Shown one piece after another: positions 1-9,201 of a stretch of DNA of 64,000 nucleotides. The notes beneath the pieces are model-generated. The model made no database searches, was not told the DNA's origin, and worked only from the letters and a program-made list of their open reading frames with translations. The DNA is taken from contig JBBRND010000009.1 in the NCBI GenBank assembly GCA_038230515.1, positions 1-64,000 on the forward strand. The letters run 5' to 3'. Within the stretch, counting starts at the first letter, position 1. Each line of letters opens with the position of its first letter. Made by a program: the position numbers and the translations under genes. This stretch comes from JAPLDB01 sp038230515 (lineage in GTDB: Bacteria > Bacteroidota > Bacteroidia > AKYH767-A > 2013-40CM-41-45).

Positions 1-252
1 ATAAGGAGTTGGGAAGGAAGAAAAAGTATGTGGGAAGCCGCGATAAGGAGTTGGGAAGGAAGAAAAAGTATGTGGGAAGCCGTGATAAGGAGAGGGGAAG
101 GAAGAAAAAGTGTGGGGGAAGTCGCGATAAGGAGAGGGGAAGGAAGAAAAAGTATGGGGGAAGCCGCGATAAGGAGAGGGGAAGGAAGAAAAAGTATGGG
201 GGAAGTAGCGATAAGGATGGGGGAAGGAAGAAAAAGTATGGGGGATGGTTTA
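1..252. repeat. 42-bp tandem repeat, six copies, purine-rich
   Basis: Six consecutive copies of a 42-bp unit start at 1, 43, 85, 127, 169 and 211; the last is degenerate at its 3' end and the array may continue left of the window. Each unit has two related 21-bp halves: TGGGAAG recurs at a 21-bp offset. The plus strand is almost all purine (GGAAGGAAGAAAAAG core). The unit has no stop codon in two frames, so two overlapping open frames (9-287 and 28-321) run through it, but neither looks like a normal protein. I read it as an intergenic minisatellite. Confidence 0.9.
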
Positions 253-403
253 GGGAGAGTCTGTTCAACAAATTGTGTGTTGGATAACTGCACCTTTTGT
301 ATTTTTGGAAAAGATATTTAAATGCTAGCTGCAACTTTAACGCTCCGAACAAACAGCAGCGCAACTTTGAAGTGATTTAATCATTGGTCAAATAAAATAA
401 ATT

Positions 404-676
404 ATGGAAATAAAAATTAAATACATCGGCACAGCAGCATCAAAGAATACGCAAAGTATTCCTCTGTCATCAGACTCAGAAGTAGTTGAAAAAACTATTT
501 CTAAATTAAAAAATGAAGTTGCATTATTAACTTGCCCAAATAATCATTTATCAAAATCAGTAGAAGTATCTTTTGTTTATGATGAAGATTTGAATAAGTT
601 CAGAATAAGTCCTTATCCAATTACAGATTGTTGCAGTTCATTCGCTGATTTAATATACCAAAACCTTTTAAAGTAA
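404..676 (+). CDS. Small hypothetical protein (90 aa)
   Basis: Not recognised. A 90-residue soluble protein, with a Cys-Pro-Asn-Asn-His segment near residue 46 and a Cys-Cys pair near residue 77; no signal peptide or membrane segment. It begins 152 bases after the 42-bp minisatellite and is followed after 9 bases by another unknown gene on the same strand, so the two probably form one transcript. Codon use is A/T-rich, like the partner and somewhat more AT-rich than the housekeeping genes further right, which fits a recently acquired accessory pair. The CPNNH segment could hint at metal binding, but there is no complete recognised motif. Confidence 0.6.
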   Translation: MEIKIKYIGTAASKNTQSIPLSSDSEVVEKTISKLKNEVALLTCPNNHLSKSVEVSFVYDEDLNKFRISPYPITDCCSSFADLIYQNLLK

Positions 677-685
677 ATAACAGAT

Positions 686-1228
686 ATGGAAATAAATAAA
701 GGAACATATGGCAATCAGAATATAAGTGCCCTTTTAATTCAAGGTTTGGAAAGTAGTTACTTAATAAGCAACTCAAAGAATATTGATGTTGTTATTAGAA
801 GATATGCACTTCTTAACTCAATTATTGACGACATAAAGCCATTTTCAGATAGCGATTTATTAGTAAGCAGTTTAAGTTATGCAATTGATAAATATAAGAA
901 TGATTATCCTGCAAGAGGTGTTGATGACGAAAAAATATCTATGTTATTTAGACCAAGGGAGTTTAATATGATTGCTTACTATTTAAGGTCATTGGCTAAT
1001 TGCATTTCAGGATTTAGTAAACAAAAAATGGAAGAAATTAAATTACTAAAGATGGAGAAGGCAAAGAAAGAGCGTGTCAAGGAAATTATAGATACAATTG
1101 ACAAGGTAAGACTGGAACTGAAAACATATTGTCATTCGGATGATAAATATAATATAACAGTACAAGCCCTTGATGAACTTGAAAAGCAGGCATCCGTTCT
1201 GTTGCAAGCGACAAGAATTATTTCCTAA
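686..1228 (+). CDS. Hypothetical protein with C-terminal coiled coil (180 aa)
   Basis: Not recognised. 180 residues, no signal peptide. The first 110 residues look mixed helical; residues about 113-145 are highly charged (repeated Lys/Glu around KMEEIKLLKMEKAKKERVK) and likely form a long helix or coiled coil. It follows the 90-aa gene by 9 bases, so the two are probably co-transcribed and may work as a pair. Nothing identifies a toxin-antitoxin or restriction function, and I do not assign one. Confidence 0.6.
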   Translation: MEINKGTYGNQNISALLIQGLESSYLISNSKNIDVVIRRYALLNSIIDDIKPFSDSDLLVSSLSYAIDKYKNDYPARGVDDEKISMLFRPREFNMIAYYLRSLANCISGFSKQKMEEIKLLKMEKAKKERVKEIIDTIDKVRLELKTYCHSDDKYNITVQALDELEKQASVLLQATRIIS

Positions 1229-1426
1229 TATTTTGATGATAACTATAAATGGGTAGAAAAGCTGCCGATAACATGCAGATAAATGCAAATTTTAAATGAA
1301 AGGTTTTGTTGGGTTAATGAATAGTTGTGGTTTTTTCTCCCCATCAGGTGCTGCGCGATAAGTTGGGGCGCAACTGCTAAACCTTACATTTTTCTTACAA
1401 CCTTCGAAATTTTAAAATTTACCTGT

Positions 1427-1618
1427 AAACCCCGCGATTGATTTTTATTAAACCATAATTGCTATCGGCTAAACCATAACTGCTGACGACCAAACCACGA
1501 TTACGAAAAACCCAAACCGCGATTGTTACCGATCAAACCATGAATGATTTTTACAAATCCACCATTGTTTGCATCAGAACATGGAATGTTGTTTACCAAA
1601 CAGCCATTGAGTTTCGTA
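1427..1618. repeat. Degenerate 21-22 bp repeat tract
   Basis: The word AAACC followed by a variable Y/R stretch and A(T/C)TG recurs at 1427, 1450, 1471, 1492, 1514 and 1535, then in decayed form at about 1555, 1576 and 1598. Steps are 23, 21, 21, 22, 21, 20, 21 and 22 bases. Units differ at many positions while keeping the spacing. The tract fills most of the 455-base gap between the unknown gene pair and the convergent glycosyltransferase; I see no gene in this gap. Confidence 0.75.
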
Positions 1619-1683
1619 CCCAATACTTTTCAATTCTCTATTCGCAAAACCTGTCCCAATTTTTCGGGATTCGAAATCATTCG

Positions 1684-2853
1684 TTATTCGCACAACCCCA
1701 TCACCCGCTCCAGCTTCTCATTCATCGCCCCCCAGTCGAAATTCGTACGAACAAATTCAAAAGCATTGTCGGCAATTTTATTGTAAAGCGTTTGGTCGTT
1801 CAGGAGCAAAAGAATTTTCTCCACATACTCTTCCGGCTTGTTGGCAATAAGGAGGCAATCATCCATAGGAGCATGTATTGCATTGTTCGCCTGCGAAGAA
1901 ACGATACACGGAATTTTCATCGCCATCGCCTGTAGTATTTTATTCTGCAGCCCGATGCTGATAAGCATCGGTGCAAGAAGAATGCGCGACTGTGCAAACA
2001 GTTCACGTATGTCATCAACCCACCCCGTCACATGCACGGAATCGCTTTCCAGTTTCAGCACTTCCTTTGCCGGGCTTGCTCCTGCAATCACCAACTTTGT
2101 ATCCGGCTTTTGCTTTTTAAGCAACGGCATAATTTTCTCGGCAATGTAAATGGCGCTTTCAATGTTGGGCGGGTAATTCATGTTACCCGAAAAAATGAGA
2201 TCGTACTTTTTCTCCTGCTGCATGGGTTGATAGTAATGGAGGTCAACACCATTCGGCACCACTTCAATTTTATTCCGGTCAGGATGATGAATCAATTCAC
2301 GATCCTGTTCAGAGATAATGATTTTAGTTTGAAAGTCATTAAAGATTTTTCCTTCGTATTTCAACATGCGCTTCCACTCCATCAGCACCGGAATTCTTCT
2401 GAAAATATTTTCGCGCTGCGCCTGTCTCTCGTATCCCTTGCTGAAAGCATCCTGGTAATCGAGCGTTTTGGGAATTCCGTTTACATAACGCACATATTCC
2501 GCCATGCGAACAAGCTGACAGAAGATGATATCGGGTTTATCTTCGCTGATAATTGTATCAATTTTCTTTTTGAATACTTTCGAGAAAAAATATTCAACCT
2601 GAAACGGATGTCCGTTAAAGAATGCGCGGGCAAGATTCTGAAAACGCTTCCCTTTGCTAATCGAATGAACAAGAATCCGTTTGCAAAATGGTTTTAGTGC
2701 ATCCAGATATTCCTGCAACACTTCAACATCACTCACAGAAGCAAGAGTTACTTCATGCTTTTTACTCAGTTCAACTATCTGGTAAAATGCACGCAGCTTA
2801 TCTCCTTTTTCAAGCGGATACGGAAAACGCGAAGTGAGAAAGAGAATTTTCAT
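1684..2853 (-). CDS. Glycosyltransferase, GT4 type (TIGR03087-like sugar transferase)
   Basis: Likely a cytosolic GT-B glycosyltransferase that adds a sugar to a lipid-linked or cell-surface glycan. The N-terminus (MKILFLTSRFPYP, then a GDKLR motif) is typical of the TIGR03087 family associated with exopolysaccharide/EpsH-type systems; the second half has the GT4 nucleotide-sugar domain with a GNMNYPPN segment and a GLQNKILQAMAM helix near the C-terminus. I start at the internal ATG at 2853, because the upstream 10 codons are not family-like and run into AT-rich intergenic sequence. 389 aa, full length. No other glycan gene is adjacent, so the acceptor and donor cannot be inferred. Confidence 0.85.
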   Translation of the reverse strand: MKILFLTSRFPYPLEKGDKLRAFYQIVELSKKHEVTLASVSDVEVLQEYLDALKPFCKRILVHSISKGKRFQNLARAFFNGHPFQVEYFFSKVFKKKIDTIISEDKPDIIFCQLVRMAEYVRYVNGIPKTLDYQDAFSKGYERQAQRENIFRRIPVLMEWKRMLKYEGKIFNDFQTKIIISEQDRELIHHPDRNKIEVVPNGVDLHYYQPMQQEKKYDLIFSGNMNYPPNIESAIYIAEKIMPLLKKQKPDTKLVIAGASPAKEVLKLESDSVHVTGWVDDIRELFAQSRILLAPMLISIGLQNKILQAMAMKIPCIVSSQANNAIHAPMDDCLLIANKPEEYVEKILLLLNDQTLYNKIADNAFEFVRTNFDWGAMNEKLERVMGLCE

Positions 2854-2879
2854 CGGAAGATTCCGCGAAAGTATAATAA

Positions 2880-3000
2880 GCAAGTATTAAGTACAAAGTA
2901 ATAAGTATTAAGATGAAGAAAAAAAACAAAGATTGGTTTTCTCTTGTACTTAATACCTTTCTTATTCTTGATACTTCGTACTGAATACTTTGTACTTTTA
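2880..3000. repeat. Intergenic repeat built from AAGTA/TACTT words
   Basis: Between the divergent glycosyltransferase and binding-protein genes, AAGTATTAAGTACAAAGTA-type words on the left are mirrored by TACTTAATAC and TACTTTGTAC words on the right, so the stretch can fold imperfectly on itself. A short related word (AGTACAAAGTAGAATGTAC) recurs at 23411-23430. It looks like a small interspersed palindromic repeat. Confidence 0.55.
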
Positions 3001-3020
3001 CATCAATAGTTTTCGAAACA

Positions 3021-3824
3021 ATGCGCGCAGTAATCGATCAAACAGGAAGAACAGTTACCATCGCTAATACTCCACAGCGAATCATCAGCATTGTGCCCTC
3101 TCAAACCGAATTACTTTTTGATCTCGGACTTACAAATGAAGTAATCGGGATTACAAAATTCTGTGTTCATCCTACTGAATGGTTTCGAAGAAAAGGAAGA
3201 GTGGGCGGTACGAAACAACTCGACCTCGAAGTAATCCGTTCGCTTCAACCTGATCTTATTATTGCAAACATTGAAGAGAATGAGCAAGCGCAAGTGGAGG
3301 CGTTGCTTAAAGAATTTCCAGTTTGGATAAGCAACGTGAAAACACTGGCAGATGCGAAGCGGATGATTCTGGGAGTTGGAGAAATCACCAATCATTTTTT
3401 TCAGGCGCTAACACTCATCAGCAAAATTGATCTTGCATTTGATGATCTTACTTTTGAATTGAGAGGGAAAAAAAGGAAGCGAACTGCCTACCTGATCTGG
3501 AACGAACCGATGATGGCAGCAGGTGCCGATACTTTTGTGAACGATATGATGACTGCCTGCGGTTTTGAAAATGTTTTCAAAAATCTGAACCGCTATCCTG
3601 AATTTACGGATGAACAACTGAAAGCAGCACAACCGGAACTCATTTTACTTAGCAGTGAACCGTTTCCATTTAAAGAAAAACATGTAGATGATTTCAAAAA
3701 AAGATTTCCCGATGCGAAAGTAATGCGTGTGGATGGTGAAATCTTTTCATGGTATGGCTCGCGGATGTTGCTAGCGCCTGAGTATTTTTCAAAACTTTTT
3801 GAACAGTTAGAAAGTGTAGAGTAA
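3021..3824 (+). CDS. Helical-backbone metal receptor, BtuF-like substrate-binding protein
   Basis: A periplasmic-binding-protein fold of the cobalamin/siderophore (BtuF/FhuD) class: it would capture a corrinoid or iron chelate and hand it to an ABC importer. The N-terminal lobe has the usual RIISIVPSQTELLFDLG strand-helix, followed by GGTKQLDLEVIRSLQPDLI; a long linking helix near residues 110-135 joins the C-terminal lobe. 267 aa. There is no clear signal peptide, which is common for this subfamily in Bacteroidota and leaves its location open. No permease or ATPase gene is adjacent, so it must act with components encoded elsewhere, or in a non-transport role. Confidence 0.8.
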   Translation: MRAVIDQTGRTVTIANTPQRIISIVPSQTELLFDLGLTNEVIGITKFCVHPTEWFRRKGRVGGTKQLDLEVIRSLQPDLIIANIEENEQAQVEALLKEFPVWISNVKTLADAKRMILGVGEITNHFFQALTLISKIDLAFDDLTFELRGKKRKRTAYLIWNEPMMAAGADTFVNDMMTACGFENVFKNLNRYPEFTDEQLKAAQPELILLSSEPFPFKEKHVDDFKKRFPDAKVMRVDGEIFSWYGSRMLLAPEYFSKLFEQLESVE

Positions 3825-3856
3825 CTTCGCGCTTCATTCTACGCATTCTTCACTTT

Positions 3857-6160
3857 GTGAACTCACGATCTTCCATAATTTTTCTTTTTTTAATTCTGCA
3901 TTCTACATTCTGCATTCTACATTCTGCATCCGCGCAGCGTGTTGGTTTGGTACTTAGTGGCGGTGGTGCGCGTGGCATGGCGCATGTTGGCGTGTTGAAG
4001 GCATTAGAAGAAAATCACATTCCTATTGATTACATTGCTGGATCATCATCAGGCGCAGTAATCGGCAGTTTATACGCACAGGGATATTCTGCTAATCAGA
4101 TTGACAGCATTGTGAACTCGGATGAATTTTACAATTGGGCTACGGGTACTCTCAGTGACGATTACACTTATTACTTCCGCAAGAAAGAAGAAAATGCAAG
4201 CTGGATAACGCTGCGGTTTTCGCTTGACTCAATTATCACTACTTCTATACCCACTAACATTGTGAGTTCAGTCCAGATTGATTACGCGCTGATGGAATAC
4301 ACAGCTCCTATCATTGCCAAAGCAAAATTTAATTTCGATTCTCTCTTTGTTCCCTTCCGGTGCGTAGCTGCTGATATTGTACACAAGCAAACCGTTGTAT
4401 TCAGAAAGGGCGATCTTGCGCAGGCAGTGCGGGCTTCATCTGCATATCCTTTTTATTTCAAGCCCATCATCTTCGATGGAAAAATTCTATATGATGGTGG
4501 CATGTACAACAATTTTCCTGCTGATGTGATGCTGAATGATTTTCAACCTGACATTATTATTGGAGTAAATGCAGCCGGAACAAGTACGCCAACTACAGAA
4601 GGAAATATTGTTTCGCAGATACGCACGATGCTTACAACGCCTACCAACTTCAATGTACTGTGCGAAAACGGAATTCTTATTGATGTGAACACGGACAAGT
4701 TCGGACTGTTCGACTTCGAACACTTACCTGATATTGTGAATGCTGGTCACGAAGCCGCGATGAAAAAAATGAAAGACATTCAGTTCAACATTCAGCGGAG
4801 AAGCAACCCTGACGATTTGAAAGAAAGACGAAAGGAATTTCGTGCAGATCAGCCAAAAATTGTAGTGGATCAGATAAAAATTGAGGGCATCAATGAGCGG
4901 CAGGCGGATTATGTGCGCAACATTATGAAGCCGGGAAATCAACCCATACCCGTGAGCCACCTGAAGGGAAATTATTTTGAACTGGTGGCTGATGAAAATG
5001 TGAAATCTATTTATCCTCAACTGAAATATAATCCCGACACAAAGATGTACGACATGTATTTGCGCATCAGCAGAGAAAAGGATTTAATTACCCAGTTTGG
5101 TGGCAACATTTCTTCACGACCTATCAGCGAAGTGTTTGTGGGAGCACAGTATAATGTGTGGCGCAGAAAATCGTACAGCTTTCTTACGAACCTTTATTTC
5201 GGAAAACTTTATACGAGCGGACAATTCAGAATACGGATGGACTCCCCTTCGCTCCTGCCGTATTTTATTGAAGCCGATGCTACACTCAATCAATACGACT
5301 TTTACAAAAGCAGCACAGATCTGTTCAACGATGAGAAACCGACTTACATTGTTTCGAGTGATTACAACTTCGGTATCAATGCAGGTATTCCCGCGCGCAA
5401 CAAGGGAAAGCTAGTGTTGGGTGCGAGTTTTATTCGCTTGCAAGATAACTACTATCAAACATCTAACTTTTTGCAACGAGATACTGCTGATAAAAGTATT
5501 TTTCTTGGTACTACAGGATATTTATTGTTTGAGCGAAATACTTTGAACCGAAAGCTGTACGCCAACCAGGGAACATTTCTGAGCATGAAACTGCGTTATG
5601 TTAACGGAGTGGAATACACCATTCCCGGCTCTACTTCTGTTGACCGCATGCAAACCAACAACGGAAGACAATGGCTTCAGGGAAAAATTTCTTACGAAAA
5701 TTATTACAAGCGCAGAGGTCACCTGAAACTTGGGGTTTATACGGAAGGAGTGTGGACGAATGAACCTTTCTTCTCAAACTATACGAGCACCATATTGTCA
5801 TCGCCTTCGTTTGAACCGGTATCTGAAATGCAAACTCTTTATCTCCCCGATTTTCATGCGCATCAATACGCAGGAGCGGGATTGAGAAACGTGTGGATGA
5901 TTCGCACGAATCTTGATTTTCGTTTGGAGGGTTATGTGTTTCAGCCGTATCGCGACCTGGTAAAAGTAGATTCAACTTTGAAAACGGATTACGGAAAAGC
6001 GTTTGCGCGTCAGTTTTACATTGGCAGCAGCGGCTTTGTATTTCATAGCCCGCTTGGACCCATCAGTTTATTTGTAAACTATTATCACGAGCGGAAGAAT
6101 CCGTTCTCGCTGCTTTTTCATTTCGGATATATTATTTTCAGCAAGTCGGCAACGGAGTAA
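3857..6160 (+). CDS. Patatin-like phospholipase with POTRA-like and outer-membrane barrel domains
   Basis: A predicted secreted lipid acyl hydrolase tethered to an outer-membrane barrel (PlpD-like / type Vd organisation). Signal peptide at residues 1-26; patatin domain at about 28-310 with oxyanion motif GGGARG (35-40), nucleophile elbow GSSSG (catalytic Ser64) and the dyad Asp in DGG (Asp213). A POTRA-like segment follows at about 330-400 and a 16-strand BamA-type barrel from about 400 to 767, ending in the usual aromatic-rich strand. Start is GTG at 3857. The signal-peptide DNA is made of a short repeat (ATTCTRCATTCTACATTCTGC) that produces the odd FCILHSTFCILHS hydrophobic core. Downstream genes are on the opposite strand. 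Confidence 0.9.
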   Translation: MNSRSSIIFLFLILHSTFCILHSASAQRVGLVLSGGGARGMAHVGVLKALEENHIPIDYIAGSSSGAVIGSLYAQGYSANQIDSIVNSDEFYNWATGTLSDDYTYYFRKKEENASWITLRFSLDSIITTSIPTNIVSSVQIDYALMEYTAPIIAKAKFNFDSLFVPFRCVAADIVHKQTVVFRKGDLAQAVRASSAYPFYFKPIIFDGKILYDGGMYNNFPADVMLNDFQPDIIIGVNAAGTSTPTTEGNIVSQIRTMLTTPTNFNVLCENGILIDVNTDKFGLFDFEHLPDIVNAGHEAAMKKMKDIQFNIQRRSNPDDLKERRKEFRADQPKIVVDQIKIEGINERQADYVRNIMKPGNQPIPVSHLKGNYFELVADENVKSIYPQLKYNPDTKMYDMYLRISREKDLITQFGGNISSRPISEVFVGAQYNVWRRKSYSFLTNLYFGKLYTSGQFRIRMDSPSLLPYFIEADATLNQYDFYKSSTDLFNDEKPTYIVSSDYNFGINAGIPARNKGKLVLGASFIRLQDNYYQTSNFLQRDTADKSIFLGTTGYLLFERNTLNRKLYANQGTFLSMKLRYVNGVEYTIPGSTSVDRMQTNNGRQWLQGKISYENYYKRRGHLKLGVYTEGVWTNEPFFSNYTSTILSSPSFEPVSEMQTLYLPDFHAHQYAGAGLRNVWMIRTNLDFRLEGYVFQPYRDLVKVDSTLKTDYGKAFARQFYIGSSGFVFHSPLGPISLFVNYYHERKNPFSLLFHFGYIIFSKSATE

Positions 6161-6193
6161 CGGTTACGTTTTAGTGCCCGGGTTTATTCTTTT

Positions 6194-6622
6194 TCAAAAA
6201 AGCGCGATAAGAATATTTTGCCCTTCTACTTCAGTTGGGAAATGAGTAAGAGGTTGCGTGGCGGGATCGCGCGTTACGTTTCCCTCAAGATCGAAGCGGC
6301 TGCCATGCTGGTTGCAGATAAGACCGGTTGAAGTGGCTACGAGCGCTGTCTGCCTGTGCGTACATTGCATCAGCAGCGTGTGAAAAGTGGTTTCACTTTC
6401 TTTTACCAGCAGCAGATCATAATCTAATTGGGAGGTGCGGATGATTAATTGTTTCTTATCAGAAATTTTTTCGAGCGGAATATGTAGCACACCTTTAATG
6501 TTGTCTGCTTTGTAAATCAGATCAGATGGTTTGCATCCTTCAAGCAATGCACCAAGCACGCTGAATGAAGCTAGCGCTGCGCAGTAGCCACAGGAGGATA
6601 AAAGAAATTGTCTGCGGTGCAT
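6194..6622 (-). CDS. Rieske [2Fe-2S] protein, exported, probable lipoprotein
   Basis: A small Rieske ferredoxin-like electron carrier. The two cluster-binding boxes are Cys87-Thr-His89 and Cys103-Asn-Gln-His106 (CTHRQT and CNQHGSRF), with the C-terminal fold complete. The N-terminus has a twin-arginine signature (HRRQFLL), fitting export of a folded cofactor protein by Tat, and a Cys at 30 after a hydrophobic stretch (LLEGC) that could be lipidated, although Glu at -2 is unusual for a lipobox. 142 aa. It lies 44 bases downstream of a porin on the same strand, so the two are probably co-transcribed. The redox partner is not evident here. Confidence 0.85.
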   Translation of the reverse strand: MHRRQFLLSSCGYCAALASFSVLGALLEGCKPSDLIYKADNIKGVLHIPLEKISDKKQLIIRTSQLDYDLLLVKESETTFHTLLMQCTHRQTALVATSTGLICNQHGSRFDLEGNVTRDPATQPLTHFPTEVEGQNILIALF

Positions 6623-6666
6623 GAGGGGAAGTTCAACGTTTAAAGCGGATAAAAATTATCGGCTTC

Positions 6667-7884
6667 TCAGAAGCTATAGCCAACTCCCAGGTTCACAAAA
6701 CTGTTTGTCTTATCAAATGGCGGAGCGTTGGGTGCCGCGTTTTGATTAAGTGCCGGATTGGGTTCTCCCGTTGTGCGCACTACATAATCGGCTTTTATCA
6801 CCACACCATGTATTGGATGATAGGTGAGTCCTGCAACGATGTAATTCTTTTTGTTCAATCCATTTTCAATTCCGTTTGCAGGAATGTTTTGGTTGAGATC
6901 GAACATTTCATAGCGCGCGAAGAGTGTGAGATTTTTTTTCGTCTCCTTATCAAAAAAATAAAGAAGATTTGTTCCTGCTTCGGCATAAAAGCCCATCATG
7001 GCCGATGGTGTGTTGTTAGAATAGGCGCGGTTTATTTTATCTGCTTCAGGAATGCTTACCTGCGTAGCGAGTGCGCGAAAAGTAAACGGCTTGCTGATGT
7101 ATTGCACATCGGCTTCATACAATGCCACCGGAGTGCCGAATGCTCCGCTCTCCAGTTGCAAACTGTCTGCATCGCGCTTGCTCATTCCGGCAGTGCCGCC
7201 ATAGTAGCCGGATGCCTGCAGCCGAAAGTTTTGTATGTAATATAAGAGTGCTCCCGTAACTGCAAGATTGGATGCAGTAGCATTGCGCGCTTCGAAGCGA
7301 CCTTCGCGAATGCCGCTTCCGTTTTCGAAATGTTCGGAGCTTAATCCGTTTACAAGTGCGAGCGAATAATTTAGTCCTTGAATTCTATTGATGGCTCCGT
7401 ACAAACTCACTCCAATCTCGCGCCAGGTGGCGGGTATCACCAGCGTTTCTACATACGGACGGTCGTTGCCGTTAAAAGTAGTTGGTAAATGATTTTCGTT
7501 TGTGATGCCGATGCGCGGGGTAAATACGCCTGCGCTGATGTAGGCATCTTTGCTGATATTAAATTTAAGGTAGAGCTGCTCAAAAGCAATTTCGCCACCG
7601 GGTTCTCCTCCCTCAACTTTTGCATCTTCCACTTCCAGCTCGCTGAAGAAAGAAATTTTATTGCTGAACCGATGCCCTACAAAAAGCACCGCGCGCGTAA
7701 GGTTTGCACGAGCGGTTTGCTGCCGCACATCGTATTCTGCTTTCACCTCTCCGTAACCGGCTATGATGGTATTGCTGCCCGGCATTTCCAACCCTGCGCG
7801 CAGGGAGTCTTCGCGCGTCATTATTTGTGCGCGGCTAGTTAGCGCGAGCAGAAGAAGAGAGGAGGAGATGAATATTTTATTCAT
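6667..7884 (-). CDS. Outer-membrane porin (phosphate-selective porin O/P-like)
   Basis: A 405-aa beta-barrel outer-membrane protein. The ATG at 7884 gives a clean signal peptide (MNKIFISSSLLLLALTSRAQ); the longer open frame upstream is basic and not signal-like. The mature part has alternating short strands with aromatic girdles and family-typical segments such as the ARYEMFD strand, and it ends in VNLGVGYSF with the terminal Phe of barrel proteins. Function is presumably passive uptake of an anion or small solute; substrate unknown. The Rieske lipoprotein gene follows by 44 bases, a pairing that suggests a shared regulon rather than a proven complex. Confidence 0.8.
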   Translation of the reverse strand: MNKIFISSSLLLLALTSRAQIMTREDSLRAGLEMPGSNTIIAGYGEVKAEYDVRQQTARANLTRAVLFVGHRFSNKISFFSELEVEDAKVEGGEPGGEIAFEQLYLKFNISKDAYISAGVFTPRIGITNENHLPTTFNGNDRPYVETLVIPATWREIGVSLYGAINRIQGLNYSLALVNGLSSEHFENGSGIREGRFEARNATASNLAVTGALLYYIQNFRLQASGYYGGTAGMSKRDADSLQLESGAFGTPVALYEADVQYISKPFTFRALATQVSIPEADKINRAYSNNTPSAMMGFYAEAGTNLLYFFDKETKKNLTLFARYEMFDLNQNIPANGIENGLNKKNYIVAGLTYHPIHGVVIKADYVVRTTGEPNPALNQNAAPNAPPFDKTNSFVNLGVGYSF

Positions 7885-8091
7885 AAAAAAAATTTGGTTT
7901 GAAGGATGCAATACTTGCTTTGTCAGCAATGTTTCTTTCTTTAGAACCCTTCTGAAGAAACGGCAAAGGTGAAAAAAAATTTTTCGCAATATCAAAAAGA
8001 AAAAATAATCAGCGCATGATTTTTAGCATGTCATTCTGAACATGGCTTGCACCTTTATCAATCAGCAATTCAAAAAATAAAATGCAGCCCT

Positions 8092-9024
8092 TTACACCAC
8101 TATCTTAACAATGGTGAAATTGGCTTCTCCATCCAGGATGGGTTGGGCAGCAAAAACCTGCGTGGCTATAGATGCTCCGCTCACTTCTACATCTACACTC
8201 GGAGGCGGAGTAGTGCCCAGGTTGAAATGGGTAAGTCCTCCGGCATCGGTGGTGGCGGCTGCCAATGCTGTGTTTGTCAATTTCACGGTTACTCCCTGCA
8301 CGGGCAGATTGGTGGCAGTGTTTAACACCTGCACATCGGCCCCGGTCACCTGTCCGCTGCTTGGCGGATACACGCGGAACTGATTTATCTTGGCAGAATT
8401 GCCTGCATACACCACTTGTGCGCACGTGCTGATGAGTGGCATTTGGTCGAACACGGAGTTGTAAACTTCTGTGCGATCCTGGGTGGTTACCGGGCGCTGA
8501 CTTTTTGCATTTTCCTGAAGCCGGTTTTTATTTTCGATGTTAACAGCAAGGGTTTGCAGCGCGTCTATCTCTACCTGCGTGTAGCCCTTTGCAAGTAAAT
8601 CGGTTTTGTATGGATCCTTCTTTGCAAAGCTGTAAGCATGTTGCAGCAGGTTCATCATTTTTTCCTGGTCGTTGCGCGCCTTATCCATTTGATTTTGTCC
8701 GAACACGCGCTGGCGCACCGTGTCCTTCGGGTACGTTATTTCAGCAAACAGAAAAAGCGTTCTCAGTTTGCCTTTTGCATCTTCCATGCTTGCATTCACA
8801 TCATTGGTAAGCACAGTCTGGTCGTCAAGCACAGCATTGTCCAGCGGAAATGCATGAGCGGTATCAATATCCGATTGCCAGGAAGCAAGATAGGCAGGCA
8901 CTATCCAGGGAAACCGCGCGGTAAAAGCGACAAGGTCTGCGTTCACATTGTCTTTCATGGTTTGGCTGCGCACAAGCATCAGCTCGTCTTCCATGTTGTA
9001 ATTGCGTAAAATCGGGTCGCTCAT
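8092..9024 (-). CDS. Lineage-specific protein with C-terminal Ig/carboxypeptidase-regulatory-like domain
   Basis: 310 aa, function unknown. Residues 1-210 look all-helical (a bundle with many Gln/Asp/Lys), and residues about 220-310 form a beta domain with the pattern VQVLNTATNLPVQGVTVKLTN, like the carboxypeptidase-regulatory/Ig folds that act as adhesion or spacer modules. There is no signal peptide and no T9SS tail. The organisation, helical N-terminal part plus beta C-terminal module ending in I/V-rich residues (TIVKIVV), resembles the proteins at 22715 and 36438 although sequence identity is not obvious. A 21-bp repeat tract lies upstream, between it and the divergent gene at 9500. Confidence 0.65.
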   Translation of the reverse strand: MSDPILRNYNMEDELMLVRSQTMKDNVNADLVAFTARFPWIVPAYLASWQSDIDTAHAFPLDNAVLDDQTVLTNDVNASMEDAKGKLRTLFLFAEITYPKDTVRQRVFGQNQMDKARNDQEKMMNLLQHAYSFAKKDPYKTDLLAKGYTQVEIDALQTLAVNIENKNRLQENAKSQRPVTTQDRTEVYNSVFDQMPLISTCAQVVYAGNSAKINQFRVYPPSSGQVTGADVQVLNTATNLPVQGVTVKLTNTALAAATTDAGGLTHFNLGTTPPPSVDVEVSGASIATQVFAAQPILDGEANFTIVKIVV

Positions 9025-9201
9025 AAATAAGATGTTAGATGGGTTACTAATAAATGATTACAATAATTAAATACGTGTTCTCTTTCTTCAAAAATACATT
9101 CGGCTCAATCCATTTCTACAGTTTATGTTTTAAAAGTTTTGAACATCCTGTTATTTTGAAAAACACATAAATTAGCTCAATAACGCCATTATTTAAAGGA
9201 A

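Noticed and set aside
9..321. Two overlapping open frames in the 42-bp array as proteins
   Set aside because: They exist only because the repeat lacks stop codons in two frames; the product is low-complexity and unsupported.
2880..3000. Bidirectional terminator between the divergent genes
   Set aside because: The genes diverge, so no termination is needed there; pairing is imperfect and without a proper T-run.
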